A stretch of DNA of 64,000 nucleotides, taken from Brachycybe producta (Eukaryota; Arthropoda; Diplopoda; Playtdesmida; Andrognathidae). Numbering within the stretch: the stretch's first letter is position 1; each line of letters starts with the position of its first letter. The DNA is taken from positions 412,001 through 476,000 of the forward strand of contig JAUPFP010000028.1 of the NCBI GenBank assembly GCA_036925085.1. The letters are read 5' to 3'. The notes beneath the pieces are model-generated. The model saw only the letters and a program-made list of their open reading frames with translations. It searched no databases and was not told the DNA's origin. A program made the position numbers and the translations under genes. Positions 23,679 to 34,920 of the stretch are shown here, one piece after another.

Positions 23679-26600
23679 AATAACAGTGGATGAATCATCC
23701 AAATTCAAACGATGGGTCCTTACGAAAGGGGAAAGAATTAGGCTTAAATACAAGAACAAAACCTGACAGTGAAACCCTTTGAGAAGAATTCCGAATCAGA
23801 AAAAAACCCTAGTTCAGGAATATTAAAAAACAGGGATATTTTTAACCCTGATCAGAGGATCCTCGAAAGATAAATATCAAGCGCTAAGTTTCCTTCTTGA
23901 ATCTGGTCTTTAGGGGTAATGACCACTTAGTCATAATATTTTTTTAGTTAGGAAGTTGAAAGTGATGAGCTTAGCATTAACTTTGGCTAAGCAGTCATTT
24001 AGATTACGACCCTTATACCTAGTACACACCTGATAATTTAAATGCATTTAAATAATAAACGTGTTCTACAGAGACCTGTGAAACAATAATCTGAAAATAG
24101 AGTTAATACTTAAATATAACTAATTAAACTATCGACAAAAGTATTGATTTAGTATTTCAATTAAAAATATTAATAATAAAGTCAATTTTTATTTGGTTCA
24201 TGTCCTTAACTGGATTCCGTATAATTCACTTAAACACATTTCATTTGAATTCATTTAACTCATGTGTGTTGACAAGGTATTAGGATGATGTTTTAAATAC
24301 GGGATACTCTCTCTTAATGAAAGCTTAATCAAAGCTAGTGCTAAACACAACGTGTAGCACTGGTATTTTCTCAATGCTTAGCCAATTTCACGAGTTTAAC
24401 TGTATCTTTGGCTAAGAAGTCAGGTTAAATGGCTTGTTAAGTTGATCAAATTCTCGAGTTGGTTACTCGCCTAATAATATCAAGAGGAGTTTTATATCTC
24501 GTCGTCTTGTAAATAATGTAACCACCACCATTAATTTTTTTTTAAGAAATTCGTTGTTTTGAAGTGAGAAACTGGAGTAGGTCTACTCCAAAATAACGAT
24601 TTTAAAATTACTTTGTAGCTCGGAATATTTCACTCTAACATAACAAAGGGAGCCTCGAGAATCAATACAAGGTGGCTGTTGGGTGGTTCGCCTGGATTTT
24701 TAGAGTATTTAATGCTTAGAGTTTGGAGTTTTTTTTTTTGTCATATTGTAGACTCCATATTTCCAAGACAATATTCGTTGTTTTTTTTTTTTGTTGGTAT
24801 TTTTCTAGTCAAGCTCTTGAGACAGATGCTAAAAACGCATTTTTTTTTTACTTTTTCTTTGTAGTAGGCCCTACCAAGTATAAGATTACAAAGAACAGAG
24901 TATTATGGACAGATTTGACCATTGCCCTGTGTGTTCTTATTAAGTTCTAGCTAACTATGCCCAGCATACTGACGCTAAATAGTCTAGCCTCTTATTATGA
25001 GAATTATTTTCCTTTCTCACACTGAAAAACCACAGAGATACCCAAGTGTGACATTCAAATCTCCACAAACCAAGCGTCATCCAAATCCAATCAGGTTTCA
25101 ACTTCAATGTGCTCCAGTTAGTTCAATTTCAGATCAAACAACACTAAACACTGGATTTCAAATGAAACGTCCTCCGAGTTTACAGAAATTGAATTAAGTT
25201 TGAATTTGATGCATACATTTCTATGAAGATAAAAAAGAGGATGTCGTTCAATTAAGGAAACGATTTGAAATCACTTTTTTGTAAAAATGCTAAAAAGGGT
25301 TGTTTGTTGCCAGCGACCACCAAATAATAATTTTCATTTTCCCCTAATTGTCTTCGTAGTCATTTATTCTATTTTTTTTTTCCAGGATGAAAAATACACT
25401 AAGATTCAGTGGAATTTGTGAAGCACAAAACCAGCACTGAGGCTTTGAGATACATTTAAATATTCCTATATTCTAACATTATTTTTGTACATATTTCAGT
25501 GAAAACAAAAAAGGAATATTTAACAAATCATTTCATGTTTTTAATATAAATTCACTGAAAGTTTAAACCTGAGAATGTAAGGCTTTTCCACGTTGGAAGG
25601 GAACCCTCACAACCCTGTTCAAAACATGGATTTAAATCAACAAACTGTTTAAAAAAAAATGCACAGCGGATAACCGGTTAATTTCATTCAATCACAGGAA
25701 GTACACAAATGGGATGCCAATTTACGAGTAAGGCCAAAATTCAAGAAGGAAACTTGACACTTCCACTTGAACACTACTGAACAGGATTCTTCTATATTAT
25801 AATTTATAACCCTGCTCGGAGGGTTCAAGTGTTAAGTTTCCTTGTTCAATCTAAGATCAAGTTTATCTATAAGATTCTCTCCTTTAAATGTCAAATAAAC
25901 GAACAGAACTCATTGTTCTTCCAATCGATCAAGTCACAAAAAATGGGGTTACTTAATGTTGACAACCAAATACGTCATTCCTGATTCCTCCCTCTCCGAA
26001 ACAACTTCACATAGTACATTCTTATCTAACATGCATTAAAGTGTCACGTTCGTTAAGAACCGTTATATCACACGAGCTACTTTTCATTAAACTTACATTG
26101 AGATCAACCTTGAAATGAGACGTGCAACTCAAAAGTGTTTGTAATGCGATTTCATATTCAACTTGACGAAACTTGTGTGAGACACGTCTCATGGAGTTGC
26201 ACACAATGTTCAGCTTCAGAGATACTTTTATGATACTCGCTCGAAACAGCCAAATCAGAGATCAACTAGAAATGACATCAGTGGTTCAAATTTGCATGTC
26301 AATTTGTTTTTTTAGTTCCATCTTGTTATTTTCTTTTATCTGATTTGGTTGTTTCAAGTAAACAACTTATGAAACCCTAGTTATATGATGTATCCATGTG
26401 TGATATGGAAGATTATTAAAAAAGTTGCCAGTCGCAATTAGTCTTATTGCAAATTGAAATGCAAGTTTTATTGCATGAAACAGTTGCTTGTGTGATGGGA
26501 GCTTTACAAGGCATCTCTGTTTGTGTGTGGATTGTTTTTTGTTTTGTTTTGTGGTTTTGAAAACAAATAACCAAACACAATTTAAAACACAACCCATAAA

Positions 26601-27476
26601 AAAGATATAAACCCCATCCCTAATAAATAATACGAAATCCATTTTTCTCTCTCTCTCTTTTTTTCTTTTCTTAGTGAGATAGTGTTTACGTTATTTCGAT
26701 GACATTTCTGAGGATGAAGAACGACATAAAAATGATAAATTTTCGAAATTAAGGCTTTCCATATAGATTAAGGAGAGAGAGAGAGAGAGAGAGAGTGAAA
26801 ATGAAACCAAACCTCTCTCTCTCTCTCATAGAAGGAAGTGCCTTGGAAAAACCAATGAGAAACCAATAAATAATAAGAAGATTTTTAAAATGAAAACGGT
26901 TTTTCGTCGATGTAAACCACCACCCTTGGATGCTGATGCTGATTACGATAATATCTTATGACGATAATGATGAAACATGGCTGAAAAAAACCAACAAACT
27001 GAACCGACAGACAAAAAAGTGAGAATGTGTGTTTATGTCGTTTTACCTATGAAAACTGCTGCCGCTGCCATTAGACGAACCACGACCAAACCAGAATGTT
27101 CATCTCCTTCTTCTTCTTTTTTTTCTCGTTCATTCTTCATCGATCCAAACAGATACATTGTGTATCGATTATTATTAGAACACATCATTGAGCAATAAAA
27201 GCCTTATTAGACATTGTAATAATAATAATAATAATAATATTAAAAAAAAAAAAAGATGGAATGACGTCAATTGGAATATTTGATGAAGACAGAAAGCGAA
27301 ACCCCCGCAGCCATAACCACACTTTTATGTTTAGAAACGCAGCTAAACCTGCCTCTCCGCAATGAACCGCTGCAAGTACTGCTGATTCCAATTCAGCACC
27401 GAATCCACTTTGCAAGGAAGACAGAAAAAAAAAGCGAAAGCGAAAAAGCGACACTCGTTTCCATGACAACCCTCAC

Positions 27477-27560
27477 TTGAACACGCTCATATTGCAGATG
27501 GATAAAGGGGAACGAGTAGGAAGAAGGAAAGCTAAGGGAACAGAGAAAACGACGTCACAA
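27477..27560 (-). promoter_or_regulatory. Candidate APC 5' noncoding exon and promoter
   Basis: The minus strand has a CRE-like element (gtgacgtcgt, about 27549), a pyrimidine-rich initiator-like stretch, then sequence ending in a good donor (CAA, then GTGAGG, at 27477/27476). A perfect TGACGTCA lies at about 27263. This patch is GC-richer than its surroundings. It could supply the noncoding first exon that the acceptor near 20778 requires. Inference from motifs only. Confidence 0.3.
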
Positions 27561-28413
27561 CAACGCCAAAAAATTGATTTTCGACTGCACTTCTAGGGTT
27601 GTGTATACTGGTAGGGAGGGAGGTGGGTGGACGGCAGAATTTCAAGAGAAAGCAAAGTACGGAAACGACACGGGCCCAACACCAAATAGACTCACAAATA
27701 TCCCAAGAAAAAGAACTAGCGATACAAGAAACCCGACATAGATCAGTGTTACTCGCTTTTTCCAATGACAGAGACCACTTGGTAAGTTGTCAATGCACAT
27801 ACCTTAAAAAGGCCTACTCGGCATGCACTGGTGCAAGTAGCCTTGTGCCAGTAATTGCCAGTACAGTTATTGATGGCTTAAACTGGGAGTACTGCGTACT
27901 GGGGGTGCTGCGCGTAGTTTGTAAGCAGATGTCCGTCCACTCAGACGCGGCGCAGCACGAGTCGGTTTTGTCCCGACCATTCTGGCCCAGTACGCAAGTC
28001 TTTGTGTATAGGCCTTTAGCAGTATTCGTGGAAACAGTTATGAGTAGTGGACGAGGAACGCACGTGGTTGACTACAAATCCAGCCGAGGACATTCGAAGA
28101 TTCCCGAACCCGATAGATTCCGCTCCGCTCTCCCGTCTATTAGGGCGGCAGAGCGGTGCGGCATGGCGCCAACTTCATGAAGTATCTATAACTTTTTCAA
28201 GAGCGGTTCTTACCCGCTCCGCTTCCCCGCCCTAATGAACGGAGCTCCATTCATTCATAAGAATTTTGTTTGGTGGGCCGTTTTGCTCCGCACCGCTCCA
28301 CCTCATCGACCTAGTGGATTTCCAGCTTTAGTTGACAATAATCTTTTTTTTGTTTTGTTTCGTAACTTTCGTTCTGACAGTTGGAGTGCAAAATATTTTT
28401 TCGCTATGGTCTC

Positions 28414-28463
28414 GTTGCGGACCACCTTTCACACAACCGCGGACCACAGTTTGAGAAACCATA
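28414..28463 (-). mobile_element. hAT-type terminal remnant
   Basis: On the minus strand the sequence reads GGTTTCTCAAACTGTGGTCC then GCGG, the familiar terminal pattern of hAT DNA transposons. No transposase or matching second end is visible. Confidence 0.4.
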
Positions 28464-29495
28464 TACCGGATATAGACCTTTGTTTCTTCTTTGTGTTAAT
28501 GTTTTGCCACGGATATCCGACAGAAATAATTTTGGATATCCAAAAGTTTTTCGGAATATCAATTCCGATCGGATAAAAGGCGCTATCCGATCAGATATTT
28601 TCTGAATTTTCATTTCCTATTCTGCAGCTTATATTTACTATTTTTTTGGTAGATAATAAAAAATGAGAAAAATCAGGTAATAACACTGAAAAAAACATTT
28701 CAGGATGTTGTGTGTGTTAAAAAATAACTTCATTTTTCATGTACAGATTTTGTTACCCGACACATTTTTTTCGTGAAGATTTGCTAATTGCTTAAAAAAT
28801 TGCTTAATTCATTACTTTTGGCAATTGACTTTTAAATGCTAAATGAAATAAATTGATTTTTTTTTTATCTTCAAAAATCGTCTACACTGATTCAAATTGA
28901 TAAATTTGTTAAGATTAAATTGAAGGGTTGAAAAATAACAAAATACCAGCGTATTATGATATTTGACTTTTTTTACATTCTTTTTTTTTTTTGGGGGGGG
29001 GGGGGGGGTTTGCTGCCCTCACCTCCCGACCCCCTACAACAAACTTAATTAACCAATGTACATCCGCGATCATCCTTTTAATCCGTACCATTCATTAGGC
29101 CCTACTTATGTTTAATAATATAATATAAATTCCACAATAAAGCAAATTATGTCAAAATAGTGTCACTTCCAATGTGGCAATGTCCGTTATTAACTTTAGA
29201 AAAAAATGACAAGATGGCGACGTCAAATGCACTTTGGAAAGTTTTATCAATATAATAAATTTTGAGTTTTTTTTCTTCTTTTCTCTCCTCCATTTCTCAA
29301 CGTTTTGCAGATACCATCATTAGAAGAAATAAACGAAATGTTGTGTGAGAATACAACAGAATTATTAAAAATATGATATCGGGATCTATATGATGATACT
29401 TATTAAAGATGAAGTGACATACAGAATATATCACATGATATCTAGTCCTTTTAGAACACAAATGACTAAATTCGATAAATCCAAATAAACTGTAC

Positions 29496-31695
29496 CTCGT
29501 TGGAAAGATCTATCTTGTCGTATGCTATTTTTAATTCCGCAGAAAACCTAAACACGCACAAAAACGCGTGCAACAGTTAGAATTGACACGGAGGTCTATT
29601 ACAATATTTTTTAAAAAAAGTTTTTATTGCCAAATATACGTTGTGAGGGTGGGCTAGGTTAACCTAGGTTACATAGAGGTTATTTGATTAGATTGCAGGT
29701 TGAATTATTTGTTGCAAGGGGTTAAGAGGCTAGATACATCGTTTAGTTCAAAATTTCTCCGAATGTAGGCGCTGCGATCGTTGTTGATTGAAAAACGGTT
29801 TTTTAACGTTTTTTCTCCCGGTTCAAAGTCACATATTAATTAATAGAAAAATAATTTCGCGTGCTAACCTTATAAAAAGAAAACATTGTGAAGCCAGTAG
29901 ATTAATGCACGTAATAATTATTTTGTTATTGTTCTAAGTCGTTTTTAATGGGAGTTCTTCAAATGTTTGGGTGACGGTTTTTTGCTCCTATGGGACTTAA
30001 CATGGAGTTAAAAAAACGTAAGATTTTAAATGTTATTTAAAACTAGAAAGCCCTTTTAAAATTTAGAAAAAGGAATAATCCTGAAGGCAATAAACACATG
30101 TAAGTACGTGCTAATTTTTCTGATTGCTCTAAATCATTTTTAATCAGAGTTCTCTTAACTTTTGTAGGACGGTGTTTTAGTCCTATGAGACTTAACATGG
30201 AGTTTAAAAACGTACGATTTTAAACGTTATTAAAAAATAGAAGGACCTTTTCAAAATTTATAAAAAGGAAACATCGTGAAGCCAATACATGAATGTATGT
30301 GCGAATTATTTTGTTATTGTTCTAAATCAGTTTTAACAAGAGTTTTTCAAATGTTTGTGAGACGGTTTTTGATCCTATGGGATTTAACATGGGGTCGAAA
30401 AAACGAACGACTTTGAACCTTGTTTAAAAATAGAAGGACCTTTTCAAAAATTATATAAATCGAGCACGTGAAGAACAATACTTTTTATTGCATTTTGCGC
30501 TTTACTGTATTTGAATTGAGCGATTGTGAGGCGATTTCTTTCAGTTTTAGTAACACTATATAAGAACACTCATTTGTCTCGTTGTCGTCTGCTCAAAACA
30601 ACAAGATGGTCGTGGATCTAGGCTCTTAACTGACTGAGGGGAGGCGGGCTGTGCACCTCAGTCAGTAACCCCCCCCCCCCCCCAACTTGATTTGATTTTT
30701 AAAATGATTACGTTAGGCCTAACGCATAATTAAAAGCCAAAAACGTTTTAAAAAAAATGCCATAGACCTCCACGTAAATTCAATAATTTGCACGGGGTCA
30801 GGATAAAAAGATGAACGAATGAACGGGATGAACATTGGGGTAATTCTAAAACCCGACACAGAATGCATATAGAATAAGATGAACACTATATCATGGATGA
30901 ACACACATTTTAAGGGATGAACAGAGAACAATAAAAGGATAAACATACTTTAAAGGGATGAACATGGTTTTAGGAGGAATGAACATGGTTTTAGTTTAGG
31001 TTAGGTAACCGAACCTAACCTAACCTAACCGAACCTAACCTAACCCCATAAACCCATGTTCATCCCCCCTAAAACCATGTTCATCCCTTTAAAGTATGTT
31101 CATCCTTTTATTTCTCTCTGTTCATCCCTTTAAAATGTGTGTTCATTAATTAAAATATAGTGTTAATCTAATTCTATATGCATTCTGTGTCGGGTTTTAG
31201 AGTTACCCCAATGTTCATCCCGTTCATCCAGTTCAGTCGTTCATCTTTTTATCCTGACCCTTTGCAGGCGTTTCAATTTTCTGCAAGAAAAAAAAAATTG
31301 CATATTCGCACTCGGCGCGCGGTAGTCATCTTTCCAACAAGCTATAATTTTATTGAAATTGGCGAGGGGCCAGTATACTAGAATTGTTCAATTAATGTCA
31401 CACTCACGTACCCCCTAAATACATCTACCCGACCCAATTCATTTGTGTGGTCCTTTAAAGCGCAATGCGACCCAAATCGTAACGCTTCGCAATGATGCAA
31501 CACACGTTTCAAAATAATAGATGCTGCTCTCAGATAAAACTTCAAAATAAAACCAAATGTTGGATGGACAAGCCAGAATTGACAGTGTTGGCATCCAGCT
31601 TCACAATACGAAATAAAACACGAAACTGGAATCACCGACAAATCGGAAAATTCCTTCGTTTTTACTTACTCTGATTTCATTTCGACCGAATCCAT
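29496..31695 (-). CDS. Two small 5' coding exons: candidate alternative APC N-terminus or separate gene
   Basis: Exon A (31695-31670) starts at ATG and ends at a consensus donor (gtaagt) after 26 nt. Exon B (29547-29496, 52 nt) has acceptor tgtttag and donor gtacag. Joined, they read 26 residues in one frame, M-D-S-V-E-M-K-S-E then F-S-A-E-L-K-I-A-Y-D-K-I-D-L-S-N-E, ending in phase 0. Unspliced, exon A runs straight into a stop, so frame rescue by splicing supports reality. Phase 0 fits APC exon 2 (E-L-E-D-N-S), and the heptad core F10, L14, A17, I21 continues in register with APC L27. It could instead be the start of an unrelated gene with exons I cannot find. Confidence 0.5.
29870..30460. 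repeat. Tandem repeat of about 193 bp, three diverged copies
   Basis: The anchor 'cctatg.ga.ttaacatgg' recurs near 29988, 30182 and 30375, a spacing of about 193 bp. Flanking blocks recur in order: 'aaatgttt..g.gacgg.ttt', the anchor, 'aaaacgta.ga.ttt', 'aagga.cttttcaaaatt', 'aaacat.gtgaagcca' and 'ttattgttctaa'. Copies are visibly diverged. Confidence 0.8.
30793..31260. mobile_element. Foldback element with CCTAA-rich core and 6-bp TSD
   Basis: A near-symmetrical inverted repeat of about 468 bp flanked by tttgca on both sides (30787-30792 and 31261-31266). Ends match (GGGTCAGGATAAAAAGATGA on the left, its complement on the right). Arms of about 210 bp contain a degenerate 'ggatgaaca' series. 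The centre (about 30995-31045) is a run of CCTAA/CCGAA units. No open reading frame, so a nonautonomous element. Confidence 0.8.
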
Positions 31696-31779
31696 CTTTG
31701 AAATTCTTCTAGAAACGTCCAATTTAAACTATAAACACTGAAATCTAATAATAAACGCGAGACGAATAATAATAAAAAA

Positions 31780-31870
31780 AAACCCGAACCGTTACCAGAA
31801 ATTATACTTCATAAGACAGCCATTTTGGAAGATGCCGGAAATGCATATCACGCAAGACAGGAATAGGAAG
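31780..31870 (-). promoter_or_regulatory. Candidate TATA-less promoter for the 31.7-kb exon
   Basis: About 100-170 bp upstream of exon A, the minus strand reads ATTTCCGGCATCTTCC and then AAAATGGCTG: ETS-type (CCGGAA on the plus strand) and YY1-type (AANATGGC) motifs, common in broadly expressed TATA-less promoters. No transcript evidence is available. Confidence 0.35.
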
Positions 31871-31988
31871 TATGAAGAAAGGCTGTTGCAAATCTGCGCC
31901 ACCGATGGCGCTACAAACAACCCCCCCCCCCCCCCCCCCCAGAAATTGTTTATAACTTATCATCGATTCATCATAGACCAGCCATAAC

Positions 31989-32092
31989 TATGGAAGCCCG
32001 TTTGGGACATTGTGCACAATATATTATTGAGTGCGTACGCTATATTATTCAACGTAAATTATTGTGCAAAATGTCTCAAACGGGCTTCCATA
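31989..32092. mobile_element. 104-bp MITE-like palindrome with 6-bp TSD
   Basis: The terminal inverted repeat starts TATGGAAGCCCGTTTG and is matched by its complement at the right end. The arms pair over nearly the whole element around a short AT-rich centre. Both sides carry cataac (31983-31988 and 32093-32098). Confidence 0.85.
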
Positions 32093-32464
32093 CATAACGC
32101 GGCCTTCTCCTAAAAGCCTGCTCATTACAGCTAAATAGTGGGAAAAAGTATGGCGCACATTTCGTCTGCTAAAACCAATAGATGGCGCCACTTGCTGACC
32201 CCTGTTGGTTAGAATTGCATCCTATTATATACAGTACAGTGTTGTTGTTTTTTATATTCTTTTCAACAGATGATCACTACTTTTTCAAAAATATCAAACA
32301 TTACTATGATGAACCCAATCACTCTTTAAATCATAATAAAACAATCGGGGGTTCCTACAAGTCCACACTGTTCAGAAAAAGAAAAAATATTTAAAAACCT
32401 TTACACCTTGTAAAATATTATAAAATGTAAAACATTTTCTTGGCTATAAATATAAACAAAATTT

Positions 32465-32635
32465 TTTGATTGTAAAGCCATAAAAAGAACATGTATCCAA
32501 AAAGGGCAACCAACAGTCAAAATAAAACTTCAATTACGAAGCAAAAAGCTAAAAAAGTGAGCAGTTTTTTTTTTAAAAAAACTGTTTTCCATTTTTGGAT
32601 ACTCTTGTCTTTTATGGCTTTACACAATCAAGAAA
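32465..32635. mobile_element. MITE-like inverted repeat
   Basis: The left arm TTGATTGTAAAGCCATAAAA with a following ATGTATCCAAAAA block pairs with TTTTTGGATACT and TTTTATGGCTTTACACAATC on the right. About 170 bp in total. The target-site duplication is not clear. Confidence 0.65.
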
Positions 32636-33046
32636 TTATTTGCTTACATCTTGTATTTAGTAAAATATTTCAGAGAAAAAAATATTAAAAGTTTAATGCT
32701 GTGGCCAAATACATCCTGCCTAGATTACCCACATACAGTTATAAAAAAAGGAGTGTAAGTGGTGCAATGTTGTGATAGTTGTTTTCGTAAAGCCAATAGG
32801 ATTATTTGTTGCGATACAAAGGCTGCAGGTCTAAATCGCGTCAGTTGCCATTCAAACCCGCAACACTGTATCGGAGCAGCCCCGAACATTGTATCGCAAC
32901 AAAGAATCTTAGTGTGTTATTAGCCTTAAGGCCAGTCGAGATTCAACAATTTAACATCATTTAGCATCATTAATTGGTTGTGAGCCTAATAAATGCAGAC
33001 TTCACCAGGGCATGATATAAAACGCTAAATTCAAGGAAGAGCCTAT

Positions 33047-33335
33047 AATACCTTATCTACACTCGAGCTAAATGCATTCAAGTTCAATGTGTGGTTGAAC
33101 ACGAATATGAAATTGACCTGATTACTTAATATCTGAACAAACTGAAATGCTAAATCAATATTTTGTTACACTAACCCATTATATTAAAATCCAAAATTAA
33201 TATATTTAAGTATTAACTGAATATAGAGATATATTAAAATGAATAAATTGAATTCGCCATATTGTTTGTTTAATTTGGCATGCTTAATAATTAAACGCAG
33301 CATTTAAATGTTTAGATGTAGATAAGGTAGAAAAG
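33047..33335. mobile_element. MITE-like inverted repeat
   Basis: The left arm ACCTTATCTACACTCGAGCT then AAATGCATT pairs with GCATTTAAATGTTTAGATGT then AGATAAGGT on the right, about 285 bp apart. No open frame; duplication unclear. Confidence 0.5.
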
Positions 33336-34484
33336 GTTTTTCATATTTTCTTCATCTTTAAAATAATAAGACATTTATAACACTTAAAAACTGAAATACT
33401 GTTGTGCTTTTCCTTTAATTTGGCATGTATAACGGATTTCCAAATTTTCAAAATGCGGCAAACAATTTATACTTTTAAAGATCAGCGAGAAAATACATCT
33501 TATTTTTCACTTTTACTTTTCGAAACAGTCGGGGTAAAGGAAGTTGATTCCGCAGGCCACTGCCTAACAGCGCAAACCAAGCTCTTCTGAACTGGTGTTG
33601 GCTTTATCACTTTGGCAAAAGCATAGTTTACATTAGAATGATTTTTACATTGAATTCTATATTGCAACAGCAAAAACTCATAAGTTAAAGATACCCCCCC
33701 CCCCCTACAAAAACACTCATTTGCTCACTATTTCAAGCTAGAAGAAATAATCAAAAGTAAAAATAATTCAGACACCAATGTAAGACAACAACATTGCTAA
33801 TAACCGTACAACACAAAATGAAACTACCTTTAAAATTATTATTATTATATGCAATATAAACGTAAAATAAAATTGGAAAGGAAATAATTTGAATTTTGAA
33901 ACAATGGCGTTTCTTTGTCTCAAAATCGAGTAGTGAAGTTATACTTTTATTCGGTATTAATAGCTTAGAGCAACGAGTGTGCACGTGCCGTGTAGCACTA
34001 TAGTCATCGTGTCGCTCGCTATTCAACTGCATTTTTATCAAACTTAAGTGAGGTTTTATCTCTTAACAATCGTAGTTGGAACTATATATATGGTTATTTA
34101 TCTGGGTTGAAATAATCAAAAGTTTTTTTTTAATTTCGTATTTTTAATTATGCTAATTTGGTTGACCCGAAAATAATCAATTTTAGACAACTCCCTCGGA
34201 ACATCCTTCATTTAACAAAACACTTAGTCATGTTCATAATAGGCTTCTTACATAATGAGAAGTTTACATAACGTTAACGGATTAATATCACAAGTACAAC
34301 TTGATTATGTTAAAAATGGGAAAGAGCTATTTCCTTTTCTGTAAATACGATGGCACGTACTCTAGGCTATTAACATAAAACCAAAATAGGAGCCAACTTG
34401 TATTAAAATCATAATAGAAACCGTTATAACATGAAGAATCGGCTCAACAATTACACTTGAACGCAAAATGATAAAATAAGAAAA

Positions 34485-34920
34485 TTAAGAACTTCGTGAC
34501 GAGGAACGAGAACGACTCCGAGAATCGGAACGTCTCCGTTTCCTCGGAGAAGAGCTCCGACGTCGCCCACCTCGAGGCCGATACCTATTGGGTTGTCGGC
34601 GAGGCCTTACGGGACTACGCCTCCTACTACGACTACGACTGTTACTTCTTCGCTTACGACCTCCTCCGGCTCCACCACGGCTTCGACTGCGACTACGACT
34701 GTCGCTTCGCTTTCTTCCATACTGCTGACGGCTTCTACTGCGACGATGTCGCTCTCGACTGCGAGTTGATCTACGATAACGACTGCCGCTTCTGCTACGA
34801 CGTCTTATGCGATCGCGACTTCGAGAAGAGCTCCTTCTACCACTGGTACTTCTCCTAGATCGGCTTCCACTTTTACGATCCCGATCACGAACTGGGCTTT
34901 TACTTTTAGAACGTTGCTTA
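34485..34920 (-). CDS. PPIG: PPIG-like exon 15: terminal RS domain
   Basis: The last 145 codons are a nearly pure Arg/Ser domain: repeated S-R-S-R, R-R-R-S and a G-G-A-G-G-G-R insert, ending S-S-S-R-S-S and TAA (34485-34487). The upstream 74-nt exon 14 (35060-34987) uses donor gtatgg; only this choice keeps the RS frame. Such domains are phosphorylated by SRPK/CLK kinases and drive speckle localisation. Confidence 0.9.

Larger units (their letters stand above)
20760..29495. other. APC 5' region, mostly noncoding
   Basis: About 8.7 kb between the canonical APC start and the upstream minus-strand exons. Seen here: a tRNA-like segment (20955-21020), poly-G/poly-C runs (about 21938 and 22590), a GA microsatellite (23635-23676), half of a MITE-like sequence (about 23970-24010), a GC-richer CpG-containing patch (about 27250-28330), a hAT-like terminal remnant (28414-28463) and a poly-G run (28993-29008). 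Open frames in this stretch lack splice sites and coding character. Confidence 0.6.
31940..34484. other. Intergenic region between PPIG-like gene and upstream APC exons
   Basis: Holds the MITE-like palindromes listed separately, a palindrome around 'ttgttgcgatacaa' and its complement (32806-32902) and a poly-C run (33694-33705). A minus-strand poly(A) signal (tttatt on plus, 33946-33951) could end the PPIG-like transcript about 540 nt after its stop. No coding sequence is supported. Confidence 0.55.

Noticed and set aside
26110-26270. Possible third exon after 29496 (acceptor tttctag at ~26267, then L-I-S-D-L-A-V-S-S-E, stop after ~36 codons)
   Set aside because: Phase 0 would fit and a gtaagt donor follows, but the pyrimidine tract is weak, the frame stops before the donor, and no homology is visible. 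Kept only as a rival to the APC hypothesis.
27185-28180. Long open frames on both strands in the GC-richer patch
   Set aside because: No splice sites, no conserved motif and Phe/Ser runs from homopolymers; the patch looks regulatory or repeat-derived instead.
30990-31050. CCTAA run considered as an internal telomere or chromosome end
   Set aside because: Only about ten degenerate units at the centre of a foldback element with a clear target-site duplication.
34496-34858. A 120-codon plus-strand open frame rich in Asp and Tyr
   Set aside because: It is the complement of the PPIG-like RS domain; repeated RS codons read backwards as D/Y/F-rich sequence.
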